From an uncultured Bryobacterales bacterium (GTDB lineage: Bacteria; Acidobacteriota; Terriglobia; Bryobacterales; UBA6623), in the NCBI GenBank assembly GCA_951813065.1, contig CATOTH010000004.1, positions 1 through 64,000 of the forward strand: 64,000 nucleotides of DNA, written 5' to 3'. Positions within the stretch are counted from its first letter, which is position 1. The number at the start of each line of letters is the position of its first letter. The notes under the pieces are model-generated. The model was not told where the DNA came from, made no database searches, and saw only the letters and a program-made list of their open reading frames with translations. Position numbers and translations under genes: made by a program. Shown piece by piece: positions 9,177 to 17,994 of this stretch.

Positions 9177-12100
9177 ATGTTGCGTACGAGGGAGGAATGG
9201 CTCAAGGTGGGGGTTCGGAAAACGGCGGTAGTGATCGGCAACGGCTTGGTCGGGCACCGCTTTTGCGAGAAGCTCATCGAGTTCGACGAGCGCCGCGAAT
9301 ACCGCATTGTTACGTTCTGCGAAGAGCCACGCCCGGCGTACGACCGCGTGCACCTCACTTCGTATTTCGCCCATCGAGATCCCGGCAAGCTCGCCGTGGC
9401 GCGAATTGACTGGTACCACGAACATGGCATCGAGATCCATGTCGGGGATCGCGCCCGCGAGATCGACCGAAAGCGCAGGACCGTGGTTTCCGACCAGGGC
9501 CTGGAGGTGCCCTACGACCGTGTCGTACTCGCCACCGGGTCGCACCCGTTCGTCCCGCCGATCGAGGGCGTCGACAAGCGCGGGGTTTTCGTGTACCGCA
9601 CGATCGAAGATCTCGAGGCGATCATCGCCTACGCCAAGGGCGCACGCAGTTGCGCCGTCATCGGAGGCGGCCTGCTTGGCCTCGAAGCGGCCAAGGCAGC
9701 CTATGACCTGGGGCTGGAAACGCACGTCGTGGAATTCGCCCCGCGCCTCATGCCCCGCCAGATCGACGACGCGGGCTCGCATCTGCTCGTACGCCATATC
9801 GAGGATCTCGGCGTGCGCGTGCATCTGCAGAAGTCCACGCGGAAAGTTCTTGGCAACGGCAAGGTCGCTGGGATGGCATTCGTCGACGGGGCCAGCCTCG
9901 ACGTGGACATGATCATCGTGTCGGCGGGTATCCGGCCCCGGGACGAACTCGCAAGGAGTTGCGGCCTCGATGTCGGCGAGCGCGGAGGGGTCACGGTTGA
10001 CGATACCCTGAGAACCTCGGATCCCGACATTTACGCCATCGGCGAGGCGGCTGTCCATCGTGGCATCGTGTACGGCCTGATCGGACCGGGCTGGGACATG
10101 GCGGACGTCGCTGCAGGCCGGTTTGTGGGCCGGGATGTCCACTTCGCTGGCGCGGATCTATCGACCAAGCTCAAGCTGATGGGGATCGACGTTGCCAGCT
10201 TTGGCAACTACGAGGCCGGGCCGGATGAGGCCGCGCCGCTGGTTGTAGAGGATCCCTTCGCGGGCGTGTACAAGAAGCTGCTGTTCAGCCACGACGGGAA
10301 GCGGCTTCTCGGGGGTGTGCTCGTGGGCGACGCTTCTGACTATCCCACGCTCTCGGTCCTCGCCCGGACCGGGGAGGAATTGATGGCCGAGCCCTCGTCT
10401 CTCGCCGGAGTCGGCGGCGAGGGCCTTGCGGATGGCTCGGCCGGCATGGCCGATGATGCCCAGGTCTGCTCCTGCAACAACGTGACCAAGGGGGCAATCT
10501 GCGCCGCGATCTGCGACTCGGACCTGGACACCGTCAAGGCGGTCAAGGAACGCACCGCTGCTGGCACTGGCTGCGGCGGTTGCCTGCCCCTGGTGACGAC
10601 CTTGCTGAATGCCGAGCTCGAAGCGGCTGGCCGGAACGTGCAGAAGAACCTCTGCGAGCATTTCCAATACACTCGCCAGGATCTCTTCGACATCATCAAG
10701 ATCAAGGGAATCAAGACCTTCAGCGAATTGATCCGTGCCTACGGCAGCGGCCGTGGGTGTGAAATCTGCAAGCCCGCCGCGACCTCGATCTTCGCCTCGC
10801 TTTGGAACGAGAGCATCACCGACCCGAAACATCACACGCTCCAGGACACCAACGACCGCTTTCTCGCGAACATGCAGCGCGGCGGGCTCTACAGCGTCGT
10901 GCCCCGCGTTCCAGGCGGCGAGATCACTCCCGACAAGCTGATAGCCCTCGGAGCCGTCGCCAAGAAGTACGGGCTCTACACCAAGATCACCGGAGGCCAG
11001 CGGGTCGACCTGTTCGGCGCGCAGGTCCAGCAGTTGCCGAGCATCTGGGAAGAATTGATCGAGGCCGGGTTCGAGAGCGGGCATGCGTATGGCAAGGCTC
11101 TGCGCACGATCAAGAGCTGTGTTGGGACGACGTGGTGCCGCTACGGGGTTCAGGACTCTGTCGGTTTCGCCATCCGGATCGAGCAGCGTTATCGCGGGAT
11201 TCGCGCTCCGCACAAGGTGAAGGGAGCGGTCTCCGGCTGTGTCCGGGAATGCGCCGAGGCGCAATCGAAGGACATTGGGCTGATCGCGACGGAGACCGGA
11301 TACAACCTCTATGTCTGCGGCAATGGAGGGGCAAAGCCACGACATGCTGACCTGCTCGCCTCCTCGCTCGACGAGGACACCGCAATCCGCCTGATCGACC
11401 GGTTCTTCATGTATTACATCTCGACGGCCGACAAGCTCACCCGCACCGCTGTGTGGATCGAGCAGCTCGACGGCGGGATCGGACGCCTCAGGGACATCGT
11501 TGTTCACGACAAGCTCGGCATTTGCGACGAGCTGGAGCGGCGCATGCAGTTCCTGGTCGACAGCTATCGGTGCGAATGGAAGGAAGTTGTCGACGACCCC
11601 GAGAGGAGGAAGCTGTTTCGCCAGTTCGTCAACACGGAAGAGAACCTCAGCGGGATCGAGATTGTGGAAGAGCGTGGTCAGCACCGGCCAGCCGACTGGC
11701 CCAGGGACAGAGTTCCCCTGGACCAGATCAAGCTGCCCGACGGTCGCGCTCTGGGAGAGGCTTCGCGGAACGGTTCCGCAAGCCCGCCCCGCAAGCTCTC
11801 TTGGGTTCGCATCGGAAGGGTCGACGATTTCCCGCCTGGCGGGGGCGCGGCGGTGAAGTACGGCGCCACGCAGATCGCGGTTTTCCGCTTGTCGGGCGGA
11901 GAGGGCTGGCGAGCTTGCCAGAACATGTGCCCGCACAAGAACGCATTCGTGCTGGCTCGCGGCATCACTGGCAGCGACGGCCAGACGCCCAAAGTGACTT
12001 GCCCCTTGCACAAGAAACCCTTCTCGCTCGAGACGGGAGAGTGTTTGTCAGGCGAGCCGTTCGCGCTGAAGGTCTTCCCCGTGCAAGTGGCCGGGGACGG

Positions 12101-12215
12101 AGTGTACTTGCTGTTGCCGCCGGAGAACCAGATCGACGCGTTGCTCGCAACGCAGATTCATAGGGTGCAGGCGGCCGATGCTGCTGCCCTCGAGGCCTGC
12201 GTCGCCTGTGCTTGA
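9177..12215 (+). CDS. nirB: NAD(P)H nitrite reductase, NirB-NirD fusion
   Basis: A 1012-residue assimilatory-type (or ammonifying) cytoplasmic nitrite reductase that reduces nitrite to ammonium with NAD(P)H. In order: an FAD/NAD(P) pyridine-nucleotide-disulphide reductase part (VVIGNGLVG near 17, CAVIGGGLLGLE near 160); a BFD-like [2Fe-2S] domain (CSCNN near 431, TGCGGC near 463); a second BFD-like segment (GRGCEIC near 528); the sirohaem/[4Fe-4S] region with CVGTTWC near 648 and CVREC near 686; and a C-terminal Rieske-like NirD domain from about 870, with CPH near 917 and CPLH near 942. NirD is normally a separate small subunit, so this is a natural fusion. An alternative GTG start at 9207 also has a GGAGGA upstream. 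No nitrate reductase or transporter is seen in the window. Confidence 0.93.
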   Translation: MLRTREEWLKVGVRKTAVVIGNGLVGHRFCEKLIEFDERREYRIVTFCEEPRPAYDRVHLTSYFAHRDPGKLAVARIDWYHEHGIEIHVGDRAREIDRKRRTVVSDQGLEVPYDRVVLATGSHPFVPPIEGVDKRGVFVYRTIEDLEAIIAYAKGARSCAVIGGGLLGLEAAKAAYDLGLETHVVEFAPRLMPRQIDDAGSHLLVRHIEDLGVRVHLQKSTRKVLGNGKVAGMAFVDGASLDVDMIIVSAGIRPRDELARSCGLDVGERGGVTVDDTLRTSDPDIYAIGEAAVHRGIVYGLIGPGWDMADVAAGRFVGRDVHFAGADLSTKLKLMGIDVASFGNYEAGPDEAAPLVVEDPFAGVYKKLLFSHDGKRLLGGVLVGDASDYPTLSVLARTGEELMAEPSSLAGVGGEGLADGSAGMADDAQVCSCNNVTKGAICAAICDSDLDTVKAVKERTAAGTGCGGCLPLVTTLLNAELEAAGRNVQKNLCEHFQYTRQDLFDIIKIKGIKTFSELIRAYGSGRGCEICKPAATSIFASLWNESITDPKHHTLQDTNDRFLANMQRGGLYSVVPRVPGGEITPDKLIALGAVAKKYGLYTKITGGQRVDLFGAQVQQLPSIWEELIEAGFESGHAYGKALRTIKSCVGTTWCRYGVQDSVGFAIRIEQRYRGIRAPHKVKGAVSGCVRECAEAQSKDIGLIATETGYNLYVCGNGGAKPRHADLLASSLDEDTAIRLIDRFFMYYISTADKLTRTAVWIEQLDGGIGRLRDIVVHDKLGICDELERRMQFLVDSYRCEWKEVVDDPERRKLFRQFVNTEENLSGIEIVEERGQHRPADWPRDRVPLDQIKLPDGRALGEASRNGSASPPRKLSWVRIGRVDDFPPGGGAAVKYGATQIAVFRLSGGEGWRACQNMCPHKNAFVLARGITGSDGQTPKVTCPLHKKPFSLETGECLSGEPFALKVFPVQVAGDGVYLLLPPENQIDALLATQIHRVQAADAAALEACVACA

Positions 12216-12226
12216 CGAGATGCTGT

Positions 12227-12241
12227 CGCGCACTCTGCGCG
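12227..12241 (+). promoter_or_regulatory. Hairpin between nirBD and the ANTAR gene
   Basis: A perfect six-base stem, CGCGCA-CTC-TGCGCG, lies in the 49-bp gap just ahead of the AAGGAG ribosome site (12254-12259) of the ANTAR gene. There is no run of T after it, so it is not a standard terminator. It could slow or process the nirBD transcript. Confidence 0.35.
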
Positions 12242-12264
12242 GCGGTGGATCAGAAGGAGATTGA

Positions 12265-13053
12265 GTGAACACCGAAGCCGTTGAGGAACTCGACACGACG
12301 GGCCGCGCGGAACCGAGCGGCGTGTCGGACCCGCCCGTCGACCGGTCTCCTTCGGACCGGGGGGACTCGCACTTGGAGTTCCTCCGTCGCATCAGTGGGC
12401 GTCTCGCCGTGGCTGACCCGCTCCATGAGGTTCTCGACCAGATTGTCGAGTTCCTGAACGCCGTCATCGGTGCCGACTCCTGTTTTGTGTACTTGCTCGA
12501 AGAGCAGGATCTGGTGTTACGGGCCTCCAAGAATCCGCATCCGGAATCGGTCGACAACTTGCGAATCCGCGTGGGGCAGGGCATCACGGGCTGGGTGGCC
12601 GAGAACCGCGAGGCAGTGGCGATTGCTCAGGATGCCATGGGGGATAGCCGCTTTAGGGTGTTCAGGCAACTGCCGGAAGACGGCTTCCAAGCGATCCTCT
12701 CCGTGCCCATCCTGGCAGGCGGGCGATTGATCGGAGTGCTCAACTTGCAGCATCGGGCGCGCCATGAGCATTCGCAACGCGAGATCAACCTGGTTTCGAC
12801 TATCGGGAATCTTGTCGGAGCGGAGGTCGAACGCGCCCGGTTGGACTGCGAGGTTGCCAAGCTGACCGGGCAACTCGAGACACGCAAGTTGCTCGAGCGC
12901 GCGAAGGGCATCCTGCAGCGCGACTTGAGCGTGACCGAAGAGCAGGCCTATCTCAAGTTGCAGCAAGAGAGCCGCAGGCGCCGCATTCCGATGAAGCAGG
13001 TGGCGGAGGCCGTCGTCCTCTCCGACGATCTCCGGAGACCGCAGTCCAGTTGA
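12265..13053 (+). CDS. GAF-ANTAR transcription antitermination regulator
   Basis: A 262-residue protein starting at GTG 12265, nine bases or less after a strong AAGGAG. After an unconserved 35-residue start, residues about 40-180 form a GAF sensor domain (VLDQIVEFLNAVIGADSC, GQGITGWVAENREAV, VPILAGGRLIGVLNLQ). A coiled linker leads to an ANTAR RNA-binding domain at about 195-250 (LLERAKGILQRDLSVTEEQAY). ANTAR proteins bind paired stem-loops in nascent RNA and prevent termination, often ahead of nitrogen genes. Its place 49 bp after nirBD on the same strand suggests it controls that gene, and possibly itself. The GAF ligand, or any phosphorylation, cannot be read from sequence. Confidence 0.87.
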   Translation: MNTEAVEELDTTGRAEPSGVSDPPVDRSPSDRGDSHLEFLRRISGRLAVADPLHEVLDQIVEFLNAVIGADSCFVYLLEEQDLVLRASKNPHPESVDNLRIRVGQGITGWVAENREAVAIAQDAMGDSRFRVFRQLPEDGFQAILSVPILAGGRLIGVLNLQHRARHEHSQREINLVSTIGNLVGAEVERARLDCEVAKLTGQLETRKLLERAKGILQRDLSVTEEQAYLKLQQESRRRRIPMKQVAEAVVLSDDLRRPQSS

Positions 13054-13221
13054 CAGATGGGACTGGCTTGCGGCTCGAGCGCGTTCAGGGGGATTGGCAA
13101 CGACCGGCGCCGCGGCCGGATTCCTAGCGCGACACCTGCTTGCGGGGTTTCCTCGCACCGGGCCTGCGGATGTCGGGCGACTTGCCGCCCCGGGGACAAC
13201 AGCGTACCTTGGAGGTGGCCA

Positions 13222-13277
13222 CGTTTCACGAACGGCTAGAATCTCTTACGTCCGTCTCACGGACGAGAGCGTACGCT
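13222..13277 (+). promoter_or_regulatory. Cluster of inverted repeats before the receiver-PP2C gene
   Basis: Three symmetrical elements are packed just before the GTG at 13285: CGTT-tcacg-AACG at 13222-13234, CGTCCG-tctca-CGGACG at 13249-13265 (which can be extended by CTCT/AGAG), and the perfect ten-base palindrome AGCGTACGCT at 13268-13277, where a ribosome binding site would be expected. They may be RNA hairpins read by the upstream ANTAR protein, or DNA operator sites. Confidence 0.4.
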
Positions 13278-13284
13278 GACTTCG

Positions 13285-14460
13285 GTGTCTGACATGGATG
13301 ACAGTCCGCACAAAATCCTCGTTGTGGATGACGAACCGGATCTGGAACGGCTTGTGAGGCAGAGGATGCGGCACGAAATCCGTGCCGGAACCTATTCCTT
13401 GGCGTTCGCCCGAGACGGTGTTGAAGCGCTGGATGTCCTGGCCAAGTCCGAACCGTTCGACTTGGTGATTTCGGACATCAACATGCCCCGCATGGACGGG
13501 CTCGAACTGCTTGAGCGGATACCGGTCACTCCCGACATCCGGGCCGTGGTCGTCTCTGCCTACGGCGACATCCGAAACATCCGCATTGCGATGAACCGGG
13601 GAGCTTTCGATTTCATCACCAAGCCCGTCGATTTCACTGACTTGCGCCTCACGATCGAGCGGACTCTGCGCAACCTTGGTGAGTGGCGCGACACCGTCGC
13701 GTCAAGGGAAGAGCTGGCCAAGCTGGAAAACGAGCTTGAGGTGGCCCGCAGGATGCAGCGTTCGATCCTGCCGACGAACTTCCCCTCAGGCCCCTGCTAC
13801 AAGCTGCACGCGAACATGCGGACCGCCCGGGCCGTCGGGGGCGATTTCTACGATTTCGTTGTCCTCGAAGGGGGGCGTGTCGGCTTTGCCGTCGCGGATG
13901 TGTCCGGCAAGGGTGTTCCCGCGGCTCTCTTCATGATGTCCACGCGGACGTTGCTTAAGGGCGCGGCAATCGGCACGCGAGATCCTGGAGAGGCACTTGC
14001 CAATGTCAACGACCTTCTCGCCGCCGATAACTCCGCAATGATGTTCGTGACGATGCTCTACATGATCTTCGATCCCTCCAAGGGGACGCTCACCTACGCT
14101 TGCGGGGGCCATGAGGCCCCCGTCCTCGTGCATCCCGACGGATGCGCGACTGAGCTTCCTCGAACGGGCGGGATCGCCCTCGGTGTGATTTCCGAGTCGA
14201 AGTACGAATGCCATACAGCGACCCTTTCCCCGGGCGATACGATCGTTCTGTATACCGATGGCGTGACCGAGGCGCGCAATGAAGCCGGGGGGCAGTTCGG
14301 GATAGAGAGGCTCTGCACTGCCTTTGGTAACAAGCCGCCAGCCGATCCGGAGGCTGCGACCACGAGCGTTTTCGACGCGGTTTGCGAGTTCGTTGGTGAC
14401 GCTCCTCAGTTCGATGACATCACTTGCGTTGCGCTTCAATATACTGAAGGCTCCGCGTGA
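13285..14460 (+). CDS. Response regulator fused to PP2C (SpoIIE/RsbU-like) phosphatase
   Basis: A 391-residue cytoplasmic regulator. Residues 8-125 are a receiver domain with the acidic pair in VVDDEP, the phosphoacceptor Asp near 64 (VISDINMPRMDG) and the conserved Lys near 113 (FITKPVD). A short coiled linker (ELEVARRMQRSILP) leads to a PP2C-type SpoIIE domain at about 165-390, with metal-binding Asp in GGDFYDF and VADVSGKG and later YTDGVTEARN and FDDITCVAL. Such proteins dephosphorylate a STAS anti-anti-sigma protein when the receiver is phosphorylated. The histidine kinase at 15837 and the STAS gene at 17995 are plausible upstream and downstream partners. Start is GTG with no clear ribosome site. 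Confidence 0.92.
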   Translation: MSDMDDSPHKILVVDDEPDLERLVRQRMRHEIRAGTYSLAFARDGVEALDVLAKSEPFDLVISDINMPRMDGLELLERIPVTPDIRAVVVSAYGDIRNIRIAMNRGAFDFITKPVDFTDLRLTIERTLRNLGEWRDTVASREELAKLENELEVARRMQRSILPTNFPSGPCYKLHANMRTARAVGGDFYDFVVLEGGRVGFAVADVSGKGVPAALFMMSTRTLLKGAAIGTRDPGEALANVNDLLAADNSAMMFVTMLYMIFDPSKGTLTYACGGHEAPVLVHPDGCATELPRTGGIALGVISESKYECHTATLSPGDTIVLYTDGVTEARNEAGGQFGIERLCTAFGNKPPADPEAATTSVFDAVCEFVGDAPQFDDITCVALQYTEGSA

Positions 14461-14667
14461 GTGAGCCAAGGTGCCCGGCGAGGTTCGAAGCTTCAATCCA
14501 GCGCCCCCAAGGCGGGCTCACAGGCCCCGGAAGGTTGTCCCGCCGATCGACCGACGCGCCTGCCGCGGAAGGGTACGGATCTGCTCTGGGGCACCGATTC
14601 CGAGGTCCAGCGGGGAGGCCTTTGGTGGCGGTGACCGGCGGTTGAGCTAGCGAAGGACGACGAACGC

Positions 14668-15840
14668 ATGAGACGCTATTTCCCCGCGATTCCGGTTGGA
14701 TTGGTCTTCGCGATGGCACCGGCACTGGCGGCGGAGGAGGGGGTCTCCGATGATCGGATTCTCTTCGGACAGTCGGCGGCGCTCACCGGCCCTGCCGCCG
14801 ATCTGGGCACCGGTGTCCGACTGGGAATCCAGGCTGCGTTCCGCGAAGCAAACACTCGTGGCGGAGTCCACGGCCGCCGCCTCGAACTGCGCACGCTAGA
14901 CGACGCCTACGAGCCCGAGAAGGCGATCGTCAACACAAGGGCCCTGATCGAAGGGAGCGACGATCCTGTTTTTGCTCTGATCGGTGCGGTGGGAACGCCG
15001 ACTTCCCGCTCAGCTGCTCCGATTGCCGCTGCCGCGGCCGTGCCGTACCTAGCTCCCTACACCGGCGCATCGCTCCTGCGCCAGGCTGAGCTCTCCAACG
15101 TCGTGAACCTGCGTGCCTCCTACAACCAGGAAACCGAGGAGATCGTCGACTACTTGCGAAACGCCTTCAGTCTCAGCCGTATCGCGGTCCTCCATCAAGA
15201 CGACTCCTACGGCCGCGCCGGACTGCAGGGCGTGTTGGAAGCCCTGGGCAAGCGCGGGATGGAGCCAGCCGGCGTGGCCTCGTACATGCGCAATACCACG
15301 GCCGTGAAGACGGCGCTGCTTGACCTGCGTGCTGGCAACCCCGAAGCTGTGGTGCTGGTCGGTGCCTACAAGCCGGTGGCGGCTGCGATCAGGTGGGCAA
15401 GGCACATTGGCTTTGATCCAGTCTTCTTCACGATCTCCTTCTCGGGCGGCAATGCCCTTGCCAGGGAACTGGGCACCAGCGGAGGTGGGGTGCTCGTCTC
15501 TCAGGTCGTCCCGTTTCCCATGTCCGGCAATCCGGCTGCGGTGGCCTATCGACGGGCCCTGGCCGCGTATTCGCCGAAAGCGGTGCCCGGCTTCGTCTCC
15601 TTCGAGGGGTATCTAGCGGGTAGACTGGCAATCGTCGGTCTCGACAGGACTGGCCCTGATCTCACGCGCCAGCGTTTCCTGGACAGTCTGCTGATGGCGA
15701 AGCCGATCAGCCTCGACGGCCTGCTGCTCAAGTACGGCGAAAACGACAACCAAGGTTCCGATGGGGTCTTCCTGACAGTGATCGGCGACGACGGAAGCTT
15801 CGGCGAGATTTCCGAACTTGCGCGGGGAGGGGGCCGGTGA
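14668..15840 (+). CDS. ABC-type periplasmic substrate-binding protein (Peripla_BP_6)
   Basis: A 390-residue periplasmic binding protein of the branched-chain amino acid / LivJ type. It has a signal peptide (MRRYFPAIPVGLVFAMAPALAA) and the usual opening ILFGQSAALTGPAADLG, followed by LGIQAAFREANTRGGVHGR and the hinge region VLHQDDSYGRAG. The ATG follows an AAGGA box. No permease or ATPase genes are nearby; instead its stop overlaps the start of a histidine kinase by four bases (15837-15840). That argues for a sensing role, presenting a ligand to the kinase, as TorT does for TorS, rather than transport. The ligand is unknown: amino acids, amides, urea and similar compounds are possible. Confidence 0.88.
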   Translation: MRRYFPAIPVGLVFAMAPALAAEEGVSDDRILFGQSAALTGPAADLGTGVRLGIQAAFREANTRGGVHGRRLELRTLDDAYEPEKAIVNTRALIEGSDDPVFALIGAVGTPTSRSAAPIAAAAAVPYLAPYTGASLLRQAELSNVVNLRASYNQETEEIVDYLRNAFSLSRIAVLHQDDSYGRAGLQGVLEALGKRGMEPAGVASYMRNTTAVKTALLDLRAGNPEAVVLVGAYKPVAAAIRWARHIGFDPVFFTISFSGGNALARELGTSGGGVLVSQVVPFPMSGNPAAVAYRRALAAYSPKAVPGFVSFEGYLAGRLAIVGLDRTGPDLTRQRFLDSLLMAKPISLDGLLLKYGENDNQGSDGVFLTVIGDDGSFGEISELARGGGR

Positions 15841-17957
15841 CGAGCCTTCTCGACATCATTCTGCGAGCCCGTTTGCGAGCGCAGTTGTATTTCGGCATCG
15901 GCGGTGCCGTTGCCATCACACTCCTGGCGACAGTGGTGGCGTGGGTTTCGTTCGACCGCGTGGCGGACGCCCAGAGGCGGGTGAACGATGGCGCCGTCCC
16001 AGACATGGCAGCCGCGTTCGGAATCGCCCAGCAAGCTGACGCGGTCGCCACCGCGGCCCCGCGGCTTACGGTCGCGGAGTCTTTGGACGAGCTCGGTGTA
16101 GTCGTCGAGGAAATCAACCGGGAAATGGAGACGTTTCTCAGCCGGGTCGACTCGCTGCCTCAGGAAGGCACGGAAGTCGTCCGCGCCCGGGGGGGCGCAT
16201 TGACAGCCAATCTGGACTCCATCGAGGCGTCGGCAGCCGTACGGTTTCAACTGGCCGACCGCAGCCAGACGTTGAGAGACTCCCTGCGGGCTGTGGAAGC
16301 GGAGTTGAACGCGATTCTCGTCACAGCGATCGACGACCAGTACTTCTATGCCATGACGGGTTACAGCAGCCTCGATTCCGGGCCCGCTCCCCGGGATGAG
16401 TACTTCACCGCGGGCCAGATCAACCGCTACCGGCGCCTGGCCGAACTTCAAGAGGCTTCGGCCATCGGCACTCAGGTTCTGGCGAACGCTTTCAGTCTGA
16501 CCGATCGGGCCCAACTCGAACCGCTTCGGGAGCGGTTCGAGGCCTCGGCCGAGCGGATCCAGCGAAACCTGGCGGCGCTTGGAGCAGCTCCGGAGGTTGC
16601 GCAACTCCACCCCCTGTTCGACGAATTGGTGGCCTTGGGCACGCAGGCAGAGAGCATTTTCGATGTGCGCGAGAACGAACTCCGGCTCTCCGATCTCCAG
16701 AGCAACCTGCTCGCGGACAATCGCGCGACAGCCACCGCCCTTGTCTCCGAGGTCGAGAGCCTTGTGAGCAGTGCGCGCGCGAGCGCCCTGCAAGCGACCC
16801 AGGCCTCCCAGCAGGCGATCCTGACCGGCCGCCAGTTCTTGCTGGCCCTGAACGTAGTCAGCGCCGTCGGCGCCGTGCTGATCGGATGGCTGTTCGTCGG
16901 CAAGGTCCTGTTGCGTCGGCTGGAGCAGATGTCGGGCTGGATGCGCCGCATGGCCGCTGGGGACCTGGAGACAAAGGTCGAGGTGCGGGGCCGCGACGAG
17001 GTGGCCGACATGGCCGCCGCGCTCGAAGTGTTTCGCAGGCACGCGCTGGAGGTCCAGCGCCTGAACCTAGTCGAAAAGCTGGCTGAAGAGCTCAAGGGCA
17101 AGAATTCCGAGCTGGAGCACGTGCTCGAAGAGCTGCGGACCGCTCAGAACCAAATCGTCATGCGGGAGAAGCTGGCGGCGCTCGGGGAACTCACGGCCGG
17201 CGTCGCCCACGAGATCAAGAATCCCCTGAATTTCGTGAAGAACTTCTCGGAAGTCTCGGCGGAACTGCTTGAGGAATTGCAGGAGCTTCTCCCGCAGGAC
17301 GGCGATGCCATGAACACAGACGAGCGCGAGGAGGTCGCCGAGATCTGCCAGGACCTGACCGAGAACCTCGAGTCGATCCAGCAACACGGGGCCCGTGCGA
17401 ACCGGATCGTCCACGACATGCTGCGAATGGGCGGGGGAGCGGGTGACAAGGCGCCGACCGACATCAACCTGCTGGTCCGGGAGCACGCCAATCTCGCGTA
17501 CCACAGCGCGAGGGCAACCGATTCAGAATTCCAACTCACCATCGAGGAGGGCTTGGACCCGAGCCTGGGCGAGATCGAGGTCGTCTCCCAGGATCTGGGT
17601 CGGGTCGTCCTGAACATGGTGAGCAACGCCTGCTATGCGACGGACGAGAAACGGCGGCAGGGCGCACGCGACTACGAGCCCACCCTGCGCATCGAAACGC
17701 AGGAAACCGACGGGCGCGTTCTGATCCGGATTCGCGACAACGGCAACGGGATGCCGCAGGAGGTCATCGACAAGATCTTCAACCCGTTCTTCACGACCAA
17801 GCCGACCGACAAGGGCACCGGTCTGGGCCTTTCCCTGTCGAACGATATCGTTCGCGAGCACGGCGGGGAGATTCGTGTCGAGTCCAAGCCCGGCGAGTAT
17901 ACGGAAATGACAATCGATCTTCCGGTGACAGCACCCTCGATCGCTGTGCCCGCGTAG
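15837..17957 (+). CDS. TorS-like transmembrane sensor histidine kinase
   Basis: A 706-residue inner-membrane kinase. TM1 is at about 18-40 (FGIGGAVAITLLATVVAW), followed by a roughly 290-residue all-helical periplasmic region like that of TorS, then TM2 at about 333-356, a HAMP domain (RRMAAGDLETKVEVRGRDEV), a coiled coil (about 400-445), and the kinase core. The H-box is AGVAHEIKNPLNF with His near 458; the ATPase domain has NMVSNACYATDE near 590, RIRDNGNGMP, FFTTK and GTGLGLSLS. There is no attached receiver, so the phosphate must go to a separate regulator; the receiver-PP2C protein upstream is the obvious candidate. It overlaps the binding protein gene by four bases. Confidence 0.92.
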   Translation: MTSLLDIILRARLRAQLYFGIGGAVAITLLATVVAWVSFDRVADAQRRVNDGAVPDMAAAFGIAQQADAVATAAPRLTVAESLDELGVVVEEINREMETFLSRVDSLPQEGTEVVRARGGALTANLDSIEASAAVRFQLADRSQTLRDSLRAVEAELNAILVTAIDDQYFYAMTGYSSLDSGPAPRDEYFTAGQINRYRRLAELQEASAIGTQVLANAFSLTDRAQLEPLRERFEASAERIQRNLAALGAAPEVAQLHPLFDELVALGTQAESIFDVRENELRLSDLQSNLLADNRATATALVSEVESLVSSARASALQATQASQQAILTGRQFLLALNVVSAVGAVLIGWLFVGKVLLRRLEQMSGWMRRMAAGDLETKVEVRGRDEVADMAAALEVFRRHALEVQRLNLVEKLAEELKGKNSELEHVLEELRTAQNQIVMREKLAALGELTAGVAHEIKNPLNFVKNFSEVSAELLEELQELLPQDGDAMNTDEREEVAEICQDLTENLESIQQHGARANRIVHDMLRMGGGAGDKAPTDINLLVREHANLAYHSARATDSEFQLTIEEGLDPSLGEIEVVSQDLGRVVLNMVSNACYATDEKRRQGARDYEPTLRIETQETDGRVLIRIRDNGNGMPQEVIDKIFNPFFTTKPTDKGTGLGLSLSNDIVREHGGEIRVESKPGEYTEMTIDLPVTAPSIAVPA

Positions 17958-17994
17958 CCAGACCGCAAGCGCTCCCGGCTGCCGGGACGGGCCG

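Noticed and set aside
10158..12011. Minus-strand open frame of about 617 codons inside nirBD
   Set aside because: Antisense to a protein with all cofactor motifs in order; no signal of its own.
12227..12241. Hairpin after nirBD as a terminator
   Set aside because: No T-run follows, and the next gene on the same strand starts 24 bases later.
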